In this document: piece by piece, positions 32,995 to 42,035 of the stretch
How positions within the stretch are numbered: position 1 is the first letter of the stretch
How the letters are laid out: each line of letters starts with the position of its first letter
Origin: an uncultured Clostridia bacterium
GTDB lineage: Bacteria; Bacillota; Clostridia; Oscillospirales; Ruminococcaceae
Length of the DNA stretch: 44,705 nucleotides
Reading direction: 5' to 3'
Assembly: GCA_947649285.1 (NCBI GenBank)
Contig: CANSRB010000007.1
Span: forward strand, 1 to 44,705
Translations under genes and position numbers: made by a program
The notes under the pieces: generated by a model
Told to the model about the DNA's origin: nothing
Database searches by the model: none
The model's input: the letters and a program-made list of their open reading frames with translations, nothing else

Positions 32995-34638
32995 GTGTAT
33001 CTGGCGCTTTATCGGAAATACCGTCCAAAGACCTTCGAAGATGTCATCAGTCAGCCGCATATCACCACTACCCTGAAAAACGAAATCCGGCAGAACCGCA
33101 CCGCGCACGCCTATCTTTTCACTGGGCCGCGTGGAACCGGAAAGACCACCTGCTCCAAAATCCTGGCCATGGCGGCGAACTGCGAGCACCCCATCAATGG
33201 AAACCCCTGCCTGTCCTGCGAATCCTGCAGGGGGATCGAAAACGGTTCCATCCTGGATGTCGTGGAAATCGACGCCGCCAGCAACAATGGGGTGGACAGC
33301 ATCCGGCAGCTGCGGGACGAGGCCAGCTATACGCCAGGCCAGTGCCGCTTCCGGGTCTACATCATCGATGAAACCCATATGCTGTCAGCAGGGGCATTCA
33401 ACGCCCTGCTCAAGATCATGGAGGAGCCGCCTCCCCATGTCAAGTTTATCCTGGCAACCACGGAGGCGCATAAGGTTCCGGCAACCATCCTTTCCCGCTG
33501 CCAGCGGTTTGATTTCCGGCGGATCCGTCCGGAGGACATCCAGCAGCGCCTGCTGGAAATTGCCGGCCGGGAGGATTTCACCCTGACCCCTGACGCCGCC
33601 GAACTGATCGCCCGGCTGGCTGACGGCGGGATGCGGGACGCCTTTTCCCTGCTGGATCAATGCGCTGCTTTCTGCGACACGATCACGCTGGACACCGTCG
33701 TGCAGGCGGCAGGCGTGGTCGGCCGGGACTACCTGTATGAGCTGACCGACTGTATCCGGCGGGAGGACGGGGCGGGCGCCGTCCTCCGGATTGGCGAGCT
33801 GTATGGGATGTCCAAGGATATGCAGGGGCTGGTGGAGGAAATGATCCACCACTTCCGCAATTTGATGCTGGCCCTGACCCTGAAGGAACCGCAAAAGCTG
33901 GTTTCTGTCCTGCCGCACGAGCGGGAACGCCTGATGGAAACCGCCAAGCAGTTCCCTCTTTCGGTCGTGCTGGAAATCCTTGGCGAACTCCAGGAATGCC
34001 TGGATAAAATGGGTCGCAGCTACGACAAACGAATGACGCTGGAACTGACCTTTGTCAAGCTCTGTACCCCGGCTATGTGGACGACGCCCGAAGGACTCCT
34101 GGCCCGTCTGGACCGTCTGGAGGCGGCGCTCTACAGCGGCCGGCTGCCAGCCTTGGCAGAAACGCCGGTTCCTGTATCGCCTGCGCCGTCCGAGCCGGCT
34201 CTTGAGGTGCCAGAGGTTGCACCGGGACTTCAGGTAGCGGAACCGCAGGAATTTTCCCAGACAGAACCGGCAAAAGCTGTTCCGGAGCCCCCGCCGAAGC
34301 CAGCGCAGAACCAGCCCCAGCCTTTACTGGAATGGGCGGATATCCTGGCCGATCTGGCAGGACGGGATATGCCGCTCTGCGGGATTTTGAAAGGCTCCCG
34401 CGCTTTTACTGCCGGGGAGGTCATTTATATCGATTCACCGCTGTCTTTGATGGGCGCTATGCTCCGTCAGGAGGGCAACGCCGCCAAGGTGATTGCCGCG
34501 GTTGAAAATAAAACCGGCAAACGGTATAAGCTGCGGGTAAAAAGCGCCGCGCCGCCTGCCGCCACGCAGGAAAGCGCATTTGGCAAACTGTTAGAAAAAG
34601 CGCGCGCGAATGGAATCGAAGTCCGTGAGGAAGAATAA
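32995..34638 (+). CDS. dnaX: DNA polymerase III subunit gamma/tau
   Basis: This is the clamp-loader ATPase of the replisome. The 547-residue protein starts YLALYRKYRPKTFEDVISQ. It has Walker A GPRGTGKTT (about 44-52) and a Cys4 zinc site (CEHP...CLSCESC, about 63-78). Walker B/DExH is VYIIDETH (about 120), and the SRC motif is ILSRCQRFDFRRI (near 165). A Pro-rich linker (about 385-440) precedes a tau-like C-terminal domain. The start is a GTG at 32995 after AGGGAGGG. I saw no A-rich slippery heptamer that would suggest a programmed gamma frameshift. It opens the dnaX-ybaB-recR cluster. Confidence 0.95.
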   Translation: MYLALYRKYRPKTFEDVISQPHITTTLKNEIRQNRTAHAYLFTGPRGTGKTTCSKILAMAANCEHPINGNPCLSCESCRGIENGSILDVVEIDAASNNGVDSIRQLRDEASYTPGQCRFRVYIIDETHMLSAGAFNALLKIMEEPPPHVKFILATTEAHKVPATILSRCQRFDFRRIRPEDIQQRLLEIAGREDFTLTPDAAELIARLADGGMRDAFSLLDQCAAFCDTITLDTVVQAAGVVGRDYLYELTDCIRREDGAGAVLRIGELYGMSKDMQGLVEEMIHHFRNLMLALTLKEPQKLVSVLPHERERLMETAKQFPLSVVLEILGELQECLDKMGRSYDKRMTLELTFVKLCTPAMWTTPEGLLARLDRLEAALYSGRLPALAETPVPVSPAPSEPALEVPEVAPGLQVAEPQEFSQTEPAKAVPEPPPKPAQNQPQPLLEWADILADLAGRDMPLCGILKGSRAFTAGEVIYIDSPLSLMGAMLRQEGNAAKVIAAVENKTGKRYKLRVKSAAPPAATQESAFGKLLEKARANGIEVREEE

Positions 34639-34693
34639 ACGAAAAGGGGAACGCCGGGATTTCCCGGACCCTGATAAAATGGAGGAACGAAAA

Positions 34694-35050
34694 ATGAAAG
34701 CAAGATTACCCCAAGGATACGGCAAAAATTCCAACAATGTAGCCAACATGGTAAAACAGGCCCAGAAGGTTCAGGAAGATATGAACAAACTCCAGGAGGA
34801 GCTGGAGGTCACGGAATATCAGGCTTCAGTGGGCGGCGGCGCCGTGGAGATTTCCATCACCGGCAAGAAGGTGGTAAAATCCCTGAAAATCAAACCCGAG
34901 GTGGTAGATCCCGAAGATGTCGAGATGCTCCAGGACCTGCTGGTCAGCGCGTTTAATGAAGGCGTACGGATGGCAGAAGAGGACTCTGAAAAGAGAATGG
35001 CTGAAATCACTCAGGGGATGAATGTCGGCGGACTGGGCAGCCTGCTGTAA
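34694..35050 (+). CDS. YbaB/EbfC family nucleoid-associated protein
   Basis: This is a small DNA-binding protein thought to shape the nucleoid. It has 118 residues. The core NMVKQAQKVQEDMNKLQEELE (about 19-39, a helix) and the strand region GGGAVEISITGKKVVKSLKI (about 50-69) match the family. It lies between dnaX and recR as in many bacteria. GGAGGA precedes the ATG at 34694; an in-frame upstream start would overlap dnaX. The C-terminus is Gly-rich (MNVGGLGSLL), typical of the family. Confidence 0.92.
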   Translation: MKARLPQGYGKNSNNVANMVKQAQKVQEDMNKLQEELEVTEYQASVGGGAVEISITGKKVVKSLKIKPEVVDPEDVEMLQDLLVSAFNEGVRMAEEDSEKRMAEITQGMNVGGLGSLL

Positions 35051-35127
35051 GAAAGCCCGTTCAGGACATTTCCTGATGGATTATCCTGTCGGAAGCCAGT
35101 ATCAAACAGGACTGCGGGGACGTTGCT

Positions 35128-35727
35128 ATGAAATTCGGCGCACTGCCGTTGACAAAATTAGTGGAGCAGTTTGCTTCCTTGCCGGGGATCGGTCGGAAAA
35201 CCGCCCAAAGACTGGCATTTTACATCCTGACCCTGACCAAGGAACAAGCAAAGGAATTTGCGGACGCTATCCTGGACGCGCACGAAAAAATCCGCTACTG
35301 TTCCGTCTGTAAAAATTATACCGACCGCGAACACTGCGAAATCTGTGAGGATGAAACGCGGGACTCTTCCCTGATCTGCGTCGTTGAAGATGCTAAGGAT
35401 GTCGCCGCATTCGAGCGCACCCGGGAATACCGTGGGCTGTACCATGTATTGGGCGGCCTGATTTCACCGATGGACGGGATCGGGCCAGACCAGATCTTTG
35501 TCAAGGAGCTGCTGGTCCGGGTACAATCCGGCGAGGTCCGGGAAGTTATTATGGCGACGAACCCCACGGTGGAGGGCGAAGCTACGGCCATGTATGTCGG
35601 CCGGCTGCTCAAGCCCTTTGGCGTCAGGGTCAGCCGCTTGGCCTATGGGATCCCGGTCGGCTCCGACCTGGAATACGCGGACGAGGTCACCCTGTTCAAA
35701 GCCCTGGAAAACCGCAGCGAAATTTAA
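35128..35727 (+). CDS. recR: Recombination mediator RecR
   Basis: It helps load RecA at gaps with RecF and RecO. The 199-residue protein has the helix-hairpin-helix start (FASLPGIGRKTAQRLAF, about 14-30) and a C4 zinc finger CSVC...CEIC (about 57-72). The Toprim domain starts ICVVEDAKDV (about 80), and the C-terminus has Walker-like GIPVGSDLEYAD. The length is normal. GGGGA lies before the ATG at 35128. It is 77 bases after ybaB and 18 bases before smpB. Confidence 0.95.
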   Translation: MKFGALPLTKLVEQFASLPGIGRKTAQRLAFYILTLTKEQAKEFADAILDAHEKIRYCSVCKNYTDREHCEICEDETRDSSLICVVEDAKDVAAFERTREYRGLYHVLGGLISPMDGIGPDQIFVKELLVRVQSGEVREVIMATNPTVEGEATAMYVGRLLKPFGVRVSRLAYGIPVGSDLEYADEVTLFKALENRSEI

Positions 35728-35745
35728 CCGGAAAGGAGGCCCCTG

Positions 35746-36222
35746 ATGGCGGCAAAGGAAAAAGAATCGACCAAAACCATTGCGCTGAACAAAAAAGCGC
35801 GGCATGATTTTTTCGTGATGGAAAGCCTGGAAGCCGGTATTGAGCTGGTGGGAACCGAAGTGAAATCCATCCGCCAGGGCGGGGTCAGCCTCAAGGAAAG
35901 CTGGTGCGCGGTAGAAAACGGGGAAGTCTGGGTCAAGCAAATGCACATCGCTCCCTATGAAAAGGGGAATATTTACAATAAAGACCCGCTGCGGGAACGC
36001 AAACTCCTGCTGCATAAGCGGGAGATCCACCGGCTGGTGGGAATCATCAAGCAGCAAAGTTATACCCTGATCCCGCTGTCCCTCTATTTTAAGGGCTCGC
36101 GGATCAAGATGCAGTTAGGGCTCTGCAAAGGTAAAAAGCTCTATGACAAGCGCGAGGACGCAGCTAAGCGGGACGCTGGCCGTGAAATGGACCGCGCGAT
36201 GAAGGAACGCTCCAGAAGCTGA
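35746..36222 (+). CDS. smpB: SsrA-binding protein SmpB
   Basis: It binds tmRNA and brings it to stalled ribosomes for trans-translation. The 158-residue protein has the family regions [20 protein letters not shown] (about 15-34), [18 protein letters not shown] (about 36-53) and [20 protein letters not shown] near the C-terminus. The basic tail that mimics mRNA in the decoding centre is present. AAAGGAGG precedes the ATG at 35746. The tmRNA gene starts 15 bases after the stop codon. Confidence 0.95.
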   Translation: MAAKEKESTKTIALNKKARHDFFVMESLEAGIELVGTEVKSIRQGGVSLKESWCAVENGEVWVKQMHIAPYEKGNIYNKDPLRERKLLLHKREIHRLVGIIKQQSYTLIPLSLYFKGSRIKMQLGLCKGKKLYDKREDAAKRDAGREMDRAMKERSRS

Positions 36223-36236
36223 GTGTTCCCCCATTT

Positions 36237-36589
36237 GGGGGCGTAAAGGTTTCGACGGGGATGAGGAACCTTGGTAAGCGAGTAGAGCGGGCGGAAGCTC
36301 TTTAATCGCCGCACTTTAAATTTAAACGCTAACAATAATAAATTAGCTTACGCTGCCTAATTAGGCGCGTCGTCCGCACCGGGAGGGACCACGGGCCCGG
36401 TCGGGCGTCAAGTAAGTGGTGAACGTCTTTTCAGAGTGTTTCGGCTGGAAGGATGTATCAGAAACTACTAAAACGGCAAGCCTGCTTTTCGGCGTGCCGC
36501 AGAGGGAATGTCAAAAGAAACAGCTAAACTCGTAGAAAGCCGGGGGAAATTGTTTTCGGACGTGAGTTCGACTCTCACCGCCTCCACCA
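36237..36589 (+). ncRNA. ssrA: Transfer-messenger RNA (tmRNA)
   Basis: The 5' end GGGGGCGTAAAGG pairs with the 3' end CGCCTCC to form a tRNA-like acceptor stem. The T-arm GAGTTCGACTC lies at 36564-36574, and CCA is encoded at 36587-36589. The tag reading frame at 36328-36360 gives ANNNKLAYAA followed by TAA, a typical C-terminal degradation tag. It forms a pair with smpB upstream. The 3' end of ssrA is a known integration site for mobile elements, and the DNA to its right differs in content. Confidence 0.97.
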
Positions 36590-36654
36590 AAATCAAAACG
36601 GTCGAACACCGTTCAAATCCGCAGTATCGCGGTATATAGAAGCACTTAAATATC

Positions 36655-36703
36655 CAGCGAAGCAAGGCGGCGATAGATATTCTATCGCCGCCTTGCTTCG
36701 CTG
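36655..36703 (+). terminator. 23-bp perfect inverted repeat after tmRNA
   Basis: The arms 36655-36677 and 36681-36703 are exact complements around TAT. This is far longer than needed for a terminator. A T-rich stretch (CTCTTTTTCATTTTTTC) starts about 12 bases later. It is probably the tmRNA terminator, but it could also be a remnant of an insertion. Confidence 0.7.
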
Positions 36704-36836
36704 AGGGAAACCCCTCTTTTTCATTTTTTCAACCCTCTCTAACTGCTATAGCTGTTAAAGACTAATTTATTATATCATGCAAATTGGCCTTTTGCAAACA
36801 CATACCTATTTTCAATGAGAAAGAAGTGTTAAGTAA

Positions 36837-36865
36837 TTGACAAAAACAGAACGCTGTGATAATAT
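36837..36865 (+). promoter_or_regulatory. cas operon promoter
   Basis: -35 TTGACA (36837-36842), a 17-base spacer and -10 TAATAT (36860-36865; an overlapping GATAAT is also possible). The leader to cas3 is about 110 bases. Confidence 0.7.
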
Positions 36866-36979
36866 TTTATCAGAGAATATCCATTTATCTAATAATTCTC
36901 TTTCCGCACATAGAATTGTCCGGTTTATTGGATAGCGTATGCTGTCTTAGTAAGCTAACAGCATGGAGGAGTGAGACTA

Positions 36980-39346
36980 ATGGAAAACTACCTGGCACAC
37001 CTTCAAAAAGACCCGGCTGGAGCAGTGTTCGCTGTTCAATCGATCAGCGAACACTGCTGCAAAACCTCAAAATATGCGGCGGATGCGTTGGAACCCATCG
37101 GCCTCTCCGCCTCCGGGGGGATAGCGGGGCTGCTGCACGATCTCGGAAAATATACCGAGCAGTTTCAGGCCTATATAAAAGACGGAGCCAGCATACGCGG
37201 TTCCGTGAATCATACCTTTGCCGGGGTACGCCTTCTTCTGGAGCGTTACTTCACTCCAGACACTGAAGATTTCTCCGGCATAGTCAGTGAACTTCTGGCT
37301 CTGGCGGTCGGCGGACATCATGGACTATTCGACTGTGTGGACAGCAACGGCAAAAGCGGTTTTCAGCATCGTTTGACTAAACCTGATATCGGCTACGAAG
37401 AGGCGAGGGACAACTTTTTCCGTCTTTGCGTCAGCCAAGAGGAACTTGACCAGCAGTTTCAAACCGCTTTGAAAGAGTTAGCGCCGGTTTTGGAAGGCAT
37501 CCGTGCTATGACTGGCGATGATGCCAGCGATGAGCGTTACAACCAGGAAACAGCATTTTACTCCGGGCTTCTCGCCCGCCTGCTGCTCTCTGCGGTAATC
37601 GAGGGAGATCGACGGGATACATCAATCTTCATGGAGGGTGCTGCGTTCTCTCCCTCCCGAAGCGGCGAGGAGCTGGAACAGCTGTGGTCTGCTCTTTTGA
37701 CACGGACGGAAAAAAAGCTGAACGCGCTGCCCTCAAAAACCCCTATTGAACAGGCCCGGCGCACAATCTCAAGCCAATGCAGACAGGCAGCGGAGCAGGC
37801 CAGCGGCGTGTTTCGCCTGAGCGTACCAACCGGCGGCGGCAAGACCCTGTCCAGCCTCCGGTTTGCTCTCGCTCATGCCCTCCGGCATCGAAATCAACGT
37901 ATCATTTTCACCTCTCCCCTGCTAAGCATCTTAGACCAAAACGCGAAAGAGATCAGAAAATACATCCAAGATGACGGTCTGATTTTAGAGCATCACTCCA
38001 ATCTGGTGCGCGAAAACGAAAACGGCCAACAATTGGATAAGAAGGAACTTCTCACCGAGAATTGGGAAGCCCCTGTTATCATTACTACCCTGGCCCAGCT
38101 GCTGAATACCCTGTTTTCCGGGAAAACCACCTGCATTCGGCGATTTCATTCTCTCTGCAGCAGCATCATTGTGATTGACGAAGTCCAGACGGTTCCCAGC
38201 AAAATGCTGTCTCTGTTTTCTTTGGCGATCAACTTTTTAGCGGAGATTTGCAAAGCTACCGTTGTCCTGTGTTCCGCCACCCAACCCTTTACAGAACAGA
38301 TTGGGCATCCGATCCATGGCCCAATCCCGGAAATGATCCCCTATGACCCCGAGCTCTGGAAGGTATTCCAGCGGACGGACATTCAAAGTATCGGGGCAAT
38401 GTCCTTGGAGCAGATTGCTGATTTTGCCCTGGAAAAGCTAGAGAATGTTGATAGTTTGCTGCTTGTCTGCAACACAAAAGCGGAAGCGAAGTCCCTGTAC
38501 TGCCGGCTGAAGGACAAAGGCTTTATGTTGTTCTCCCTCTCCGCTGATATGTGCGCGGCCCATCGCAAGGATACGCTGAACAAGCTGAAACGCGCCCTGG
38601 AGCAGAGGGAGCAAAAAACAATCTGCGTTTCCACCCAGGTCATTGAGGCCGGTGTGGATATCTCCTTTGCCAGTGTGATCCGTTTGTCCGCCGGGATGGA
38701 CAGTATCGTTCAGGCGGCAGGCCGCTGCAACCGCAACTGCGAGGCCGGTCCCGGAGTCCTGGCTCCGGTCTATCTGGTAGAATGCCTGCTGGAGGACCTC
38801 TCCCGTCTGCCGGACATCCAACAGGGCAAAGACGCCACCCAAGAGCTCATTATAGAATTTACCGCTCATCCGGAACAATTCCAGCAGCGTTTGGATTCGG
38901 ATATGTCCATCAGGTACTATTACCGGGCGCTGTACCGCCGACAACTAGAAGGACACCGTGACTACTCCGTCAAGGATCATCCGTCGCTGTTCTCTCTCCT
39001 GTCACTAAACAGCCAGTACGCCCAGAAGTGCCCCTACTATTTCAATCAGGCGTTCCGGCTGGCCGGAGCCCTTTTCAAGGTCTTCGAGGAGAACACCATA
39101 GACGTAGTCGTCCCCTACGGAAAAGGCAGGACGCTCATTTTCGATTTATGCAGCGAAAAGGCCCAACAGGATCCGGCCTGCCTGCGTTCGCTGCTGGAGA
39201 ATGCAAAGCCCTATACTGTCCCACTGTACCAATATCAAATTGACTGCCTGAACGAGAAACACAGCCTGATTTCCCTTCAGGGCGGCGTGTTGGGACTCAG
39301 CGGACATTACCGCACAGAAACCGGTTTTTCTTTAGAAGAACTCTAG
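36980..39346 (+). CDS. cas3: Type I-C CRISPR helicase-nuclease Cas3
   Basis: It degrades DNA marked by Cascade. The 788-residue protein has an N-terminal HD nuclease with His25, HD at 53-54, His78 and HH at 113-114. The SF2 helicase has Walker A PTGGGKT (283-289), DEVQ (400-403), SAT (432-434) and, in the second RecA-like domain, the QAAGRCNRNC motif. All key residues are intact, so the enzyme may be active. I choose the ATG at 36980, 9 bases after GGAGGA; a GTG at 36971 is too close. The TAG stop coincides with the left end of a MITE-like element, so the natural C-terminus may have been a few residues longer. Confidence 0.95.
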   Translation: MENYLAHLQKDPAGAVFAVQSISEHCCKTSKYAADALEPIGLSASGGIAGLLHDLGKYTEQFQAYIKDGASIRGSVNHTFAGVRLLLERYFTPDTEDFSGIVSELLALAVGGHHGLFDCVDSNGKSGFQHRLTKPDIGYEEARDNFFRLCVSQEELDQQFQTALKELAPVLEGIRAMTGDDASDERYNQETAFYSGLLARLLLSAVIEGDRRDTSIFMEGAAFSPSRSGEELEQLWSALLTRTEKKLNALPSKTPIEQARRTISSQCRQAAEQASGVFRLSVPTGGGKTLSSLRFALAHALRHRNQRIIFTSPLLSILDQNAKEIRKYIQDDGLILEHHSNLVRENENGQQLDKKELLTENWEAPVIITTLAQLLNTLFSGKTTCIRRFHSLCSSIIVIDEVQTVPSKMLSLFSLAINFLAEICKATVVLCSATQPFTEQIGHPIHGPIPEMIPYDPELWKVFQRTDIQSIGAMSLEQIADFALEKLENVDSLLLVCNTKAEAKSLYCRLKDKGFMLFSLSADMCAAHRKDTLNKLKRALEQREQKTICVSTQVIEAGVDISFASVIRLSAGMDSIVQAAGRCNRNCEAGPGVLAPVYLVECLLEDLSRLPDIQQGKDATQELIIEFTAHPEQFQQRLDSDMSIRYYYRALYRRQLEGHRDYSVKDHPSLFSLLSLNSQYAQKCPYYFNQAFRLAGALFKVFEENTIDVVVPYGKGRTLIFDLCSEKAQQDPACLRSLLENAKPYTVPLYQYQIDCLNEKHSLISLQGGVLGLSGHYRTETGFSLEEL

Positions 39347-39506
39347 GGCCTGTTTGAAAAATCGCCAATACTGTCTTTTTGCCCAAACCGGGCGGATTTC
39401 GGCGTCGAAAATCCTCGGCAGGCGGCAGCCTGTTCTGCGGTTTTCTTCTTGAAACCGCCTCGCCCTGCACAAAAATCCAGCACTTTCTCTATTTTCAAAC
39501 AAGCCC
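39346..39506. mobile_element. MITE-like element (161 bp) between cas3 and cas5
   Basis: Terminal inverted repeats GGGCCTGTTTGAAAA (39346-39360) and TTTTCAAACAAGCCC (39492-39506) match at 14 of 15 positions. They are flanked by TA on both sides (39344-39345, 39507-39508), consistent with a TA target duplication. Internal hairpins include GCGGTTT/AAACCGC. It has no coding capacity, so it would be moved by a transposase in trans, likely of an IS5/IS630-type group (inferred). Confidence 0.8.
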
Positions 39507-39540
39507 TAATCTTGAATCTTGATTTTTTGGAGGTGACATC

Positions 39541-40269
39541 ATGCAGCATCCAAACATTGTAGAGTTCCAAGTCACGGGAGCCTACGCTCTCTTCTCCGAT
39601 CCAATCATGCGGGTAGGAGGGGAAAAGTGCAGCTATCAGGTGCCTACCTATGAGGCGCTGAAAGGCATTTTGTCCTCTGTGTATTGGAAGCCCACGTTGA
39701 TTTGGTACATCGATGCAGTCCGGGTCATGAACCAGATCCAGACCGAGGTAAAGGGCATCCGGCCTATCCACTACCAGAATGGCAAAAACGAGTTATCCTA
39801 CTACACTTATTTAAAAAACTGCTGCTATCAGGTGCGGGCCCACTTTGAATGGAATGAAAACCGCCCCGAACTCGCCAGGGACCGCAATGAAAACAAGCAC
39901 CACAACATGGCAAAACGGATGATTGAAAAAGGGGGCCGCCGTGATATTTTCTTGGGTACCAGGGAGTGCCAGGGCTATGTGGAGCCCTGTATTTTTAAAG
40001 AGGGTCCGGGCGCCTATGACGGGCTGCCGGAACTGAGCTTCGGGCTGATGTATCATGGCATCACCTATGCGGACGAGGCCTACTCTCCCGATACCCAGGG
40101 AAAAATGACCGCCCGCTTTTGGTATCCGGTGATGAAACAGGGAGTCATCACCTTCCTGCGTCCGGAGGCCTGTCCGCTCACCAAGCCCCTGCGTGAGATG
40201 AAGATGAAGCCCTTTGGGGAACATCTGGAAAATTTCTCTGGATTGCGGGAATTTGGGGAGGTGGAGTGA
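39541..40269 (+). CDS. cas5c: Type I-C Cas5 (Cas5d) crRNA endonuclease
   Basis: In type I-C this protein both caps the Cascade complex and cuts pre-crRNA. The 242-residue protein has the family start (VEFQVTGAYALFSDP, about 7-21) and the catalytic-type region ENKHHNMAKRM. Tyr48, Lys119 and His120 match the Tyr/Lys/His active site described for Bacillus halodurans Cas5d. It is followed by IFLGTRECQGYVEP (about 136-149). GGAGGTGA precedes the ATG at 39541. Its stop overlaps the start of cas8c. Confidence 0.94.
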   Translation: MQHPNIVEFQVTGAYALFSDPIMRVGGEKCSYQVPTYEALKGILSSVYWKPTLIWYIDAVRVMNQIQTEVKGIRPIHYQNGKNELSYYTYLKNCCYQVRAHFEWNENRPELARDRNENKHHNMAKRMIEKGGRRDIFLGTRECQGYVEPCIFKEGPGAYDGLPELSFGLMYHGITYADEAYSPDTQGKMTARFWYPVMKQGVITFLRPEACPLTKPLREMKMKPFGEHLENFSGLREFGEVE

Positions 40270-42035
40270 TGGGATTGCTGCAAAAAGCCGTTGAAACATA
40301 CGACGCGATGGCCAGCCGGGTTGGAGTCATGTATGAGAATGAAAAGGAACCGCTGGCGCCAATCTCACACATGACGGTGCGGCCGCAAATTAAAATCACC
40401 TTGAGAGAGGACGGTACCTTTGTCACCGCCCAGGCCCTGGCGAAGAACGCCCCTAAAATTATCATACCCGCAACGGAGGAATCAGCAGGACGGACGAACA
40501 ATGCCGCTGAATTTCCTCACCCCCTATGCGACTATCTGCAATACCTGCTCCCCCAAAACCAGGTAGAATATCAGCACTACACAGCCCAGCTGTCCGACTG
40601 GGCAAACTCGCCCTTTACCCATCCCGCGCTGCACGCCGTCCTAACTTATGTTCAGGGCGGAAGTATTGGGGCAGATTTGAAGCAGGCCGGCATTACTGCC
40701 AAAGAAAAGTCGATGGTTTGCTGGGAGATCACCGGCGCAGGCGAAAAAGACAATGGCCCCTGCTGGCGAGACCGGTCGCTGATAAAGGCGTTTATAGATT
40801 ACTACCATGAGAAACGGTCGGATACACCGCCTGTCCTCTGTATGGTTTCGGGAGAAAGAGATATTCCCGCCGGGCAGCATCCAAAAGGGGTCATTTCGAA
40901 CAAGGGAAACGCCAAACTGATCTCAGCCAACGACTCCAGTGGATTTACCTACCGGGGACGGTTCGATAACGAGATGCAGGCTGCAACGGTGAGCTATACC
41001 GCATCCCAAAAGGCCCACAATGCCTTGCGATGGCTGGCAGCCAACCAAGGCGTTCCATCTGACGAGCGGACCTTCTTGTGCTGGAACCCCCAAGGCATCC
41101 AAATTCCCAAGGTAACAGGCCCCATGGGCCGCAAAGGCGGAGGAACCGATCCGGACCCGGCCACTCCCAGCCAATATCAAAAACAGCTTCAGGAGGCTCT
41201 CTCCGGCTGGAAGGAGGCCTTGCCCCAATCGGCGAGCGTGGTTATCACCGCCTTTGATGCGGCTACCAAAGGCCGTCTGGCTGTCACCTACTACAATGAG
41301 CTGCTGGCCTCCGACTTTTTGGACCGTCTGCACCACTGGGAAGCTTCCTGCTGCTGGGAAAAAGATCTCCATGTGATTCAGTCGCCCTCTCTGTTTCAAA
41401 TTGTCAACTGGGCCTTCGGGACGCCCCGAAATGGAAAACCAGAAACTGATGGCCTCATCTTGAAGCGGCAAATGCAGCGGTTGGCGGCCTGCCGGGTGGA
41501 CAAGGCGCCGTTTCCTCTGGATATGGAACGGGCACTGGTGGAAAAGGCCTCCCATCTTCTACTATACGAGGGAGAGAACCGTCAAAAGCTTCTGTTCACG
41601 GCCTGTGCGGCCATTCGAAAATATCACTATGACCATTCAAAGGAGGAGTGGGATATGTCTTTAGACAAAAACTGTTCCGACCGGAGCTATGTATTCGGCC
41701 GCCTGCTGGCCGTTGCGGAGGCGGTGGAGAACAGCACCTACACTGACGGGAACCGGCGGGAAACTAACGCCATGCGAATGCAGAAAGCCTTTGCACTGCG
41801 TCCCATGTCTACCTGGCGGATTCTGGAGGAGAAATTGGAGACCTATTACAAGCAGCTCAAACCCGGCCTGCAGCAGTACTATAGGAAAATAACGCAGGAG
41901 ATTGTGGACAAGCTGCCCGTTTCGGACAATGCTCTGAACCAGAAACTGGAGGATATCTATTTGCTGGGCTACTACCATCAACGGGCCTACCGTACCGGAA
42001 AGACCGACGAACCCAAAACAGAGGAGGAATCTTAA
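40269..42035 (+). CDS. cas8c: Type I-C Cascade large subunit Cas8c (Csd1)
   Basis: The 588-residue large subunit recognises the PAM and target DNA. Family features are the N-terminal ASRVGVMYENEKEPLAPISH, the central NGKSGFTYRGRF-like segment (here ANDSSGFTYRGRFDN, about 219-233) and the C-terminal helical bundle with SYVFGRLLAVAEAVE (about 474-488). An internal ATG at 41656 could in principle give the separate small subunit Cas11c known from type I-C systems; a purine-rich AAAGGAGGAG lies just before it (41639-41648). The cas8c ATG overlaps the cas5 TGA. Confidence 0.94.
   Translation: MGLLQKAVETYDAMASRVGVMYENEKEPLAPISHMTVRPQIKITLREDGTFVTAQALAKNAPKIIIPATEESAGRTNNAAEFPHPLCDYLQYLLPQNQVEYQHYTAQLSDWANSPFTHPALHAVLTYVQGGSIGADLKQAGITAKEKSMVCWEITGAGEKDNGPCWRDRSLIKAFIDYYHEKRSDTPPVLCMVSGERDIPAGQHPKGVISNKGNAKLISANDSSGFTYRGRFDNEMQAATVSYTASQKAHNALRWLAANQGVPSDERTFLCWNPQGIQIPKVTGPMGRKGGGTDPDPATPSQYQKQLQEALSGWKEALPQSASVVITAFDAATKGRLAVTYYNELLASDFLDRLHHWEASCCWEKDLHVIQSPSLFQIVNWAFGTPRNGKPETDGLILKRQMQRLAACRVDKAPFPLDMERALVEKASHLLLYEGENRQKLLFTACAAIRKYHYDHSKEEWDMSLDKNCSDRSYVFGRLLAVAEAVENSTYTDGNRRETNAMRMQKAFALRPMSTWRILEEKLETYYKQLKPGLQQYYRKITQEIVDKLPVSDNALNQKLEDIYLLGYYHQRAYRTGKTDEPKTEEES

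Larger units (their letters stand above)
36590..36979. other. Intergenic region between tmRNA and cas3
   Basis: AT-rich DNA. It holds a small hairpin AACGGT/ACCGTT at 36596-36612, the 23-bp inverted repeat at 36655-36703, and the cas promoter at 36837-36865. No protein gene is supported. Confidence 0.5.

Noticed and set aside
32995..34638. Programmed frameshift site in dnaX for a separate gamma subunit
   Set aside because: I saw no A-rich slippery heptamer with a following hairpin; the reading frame is continuous to a tau-length end.
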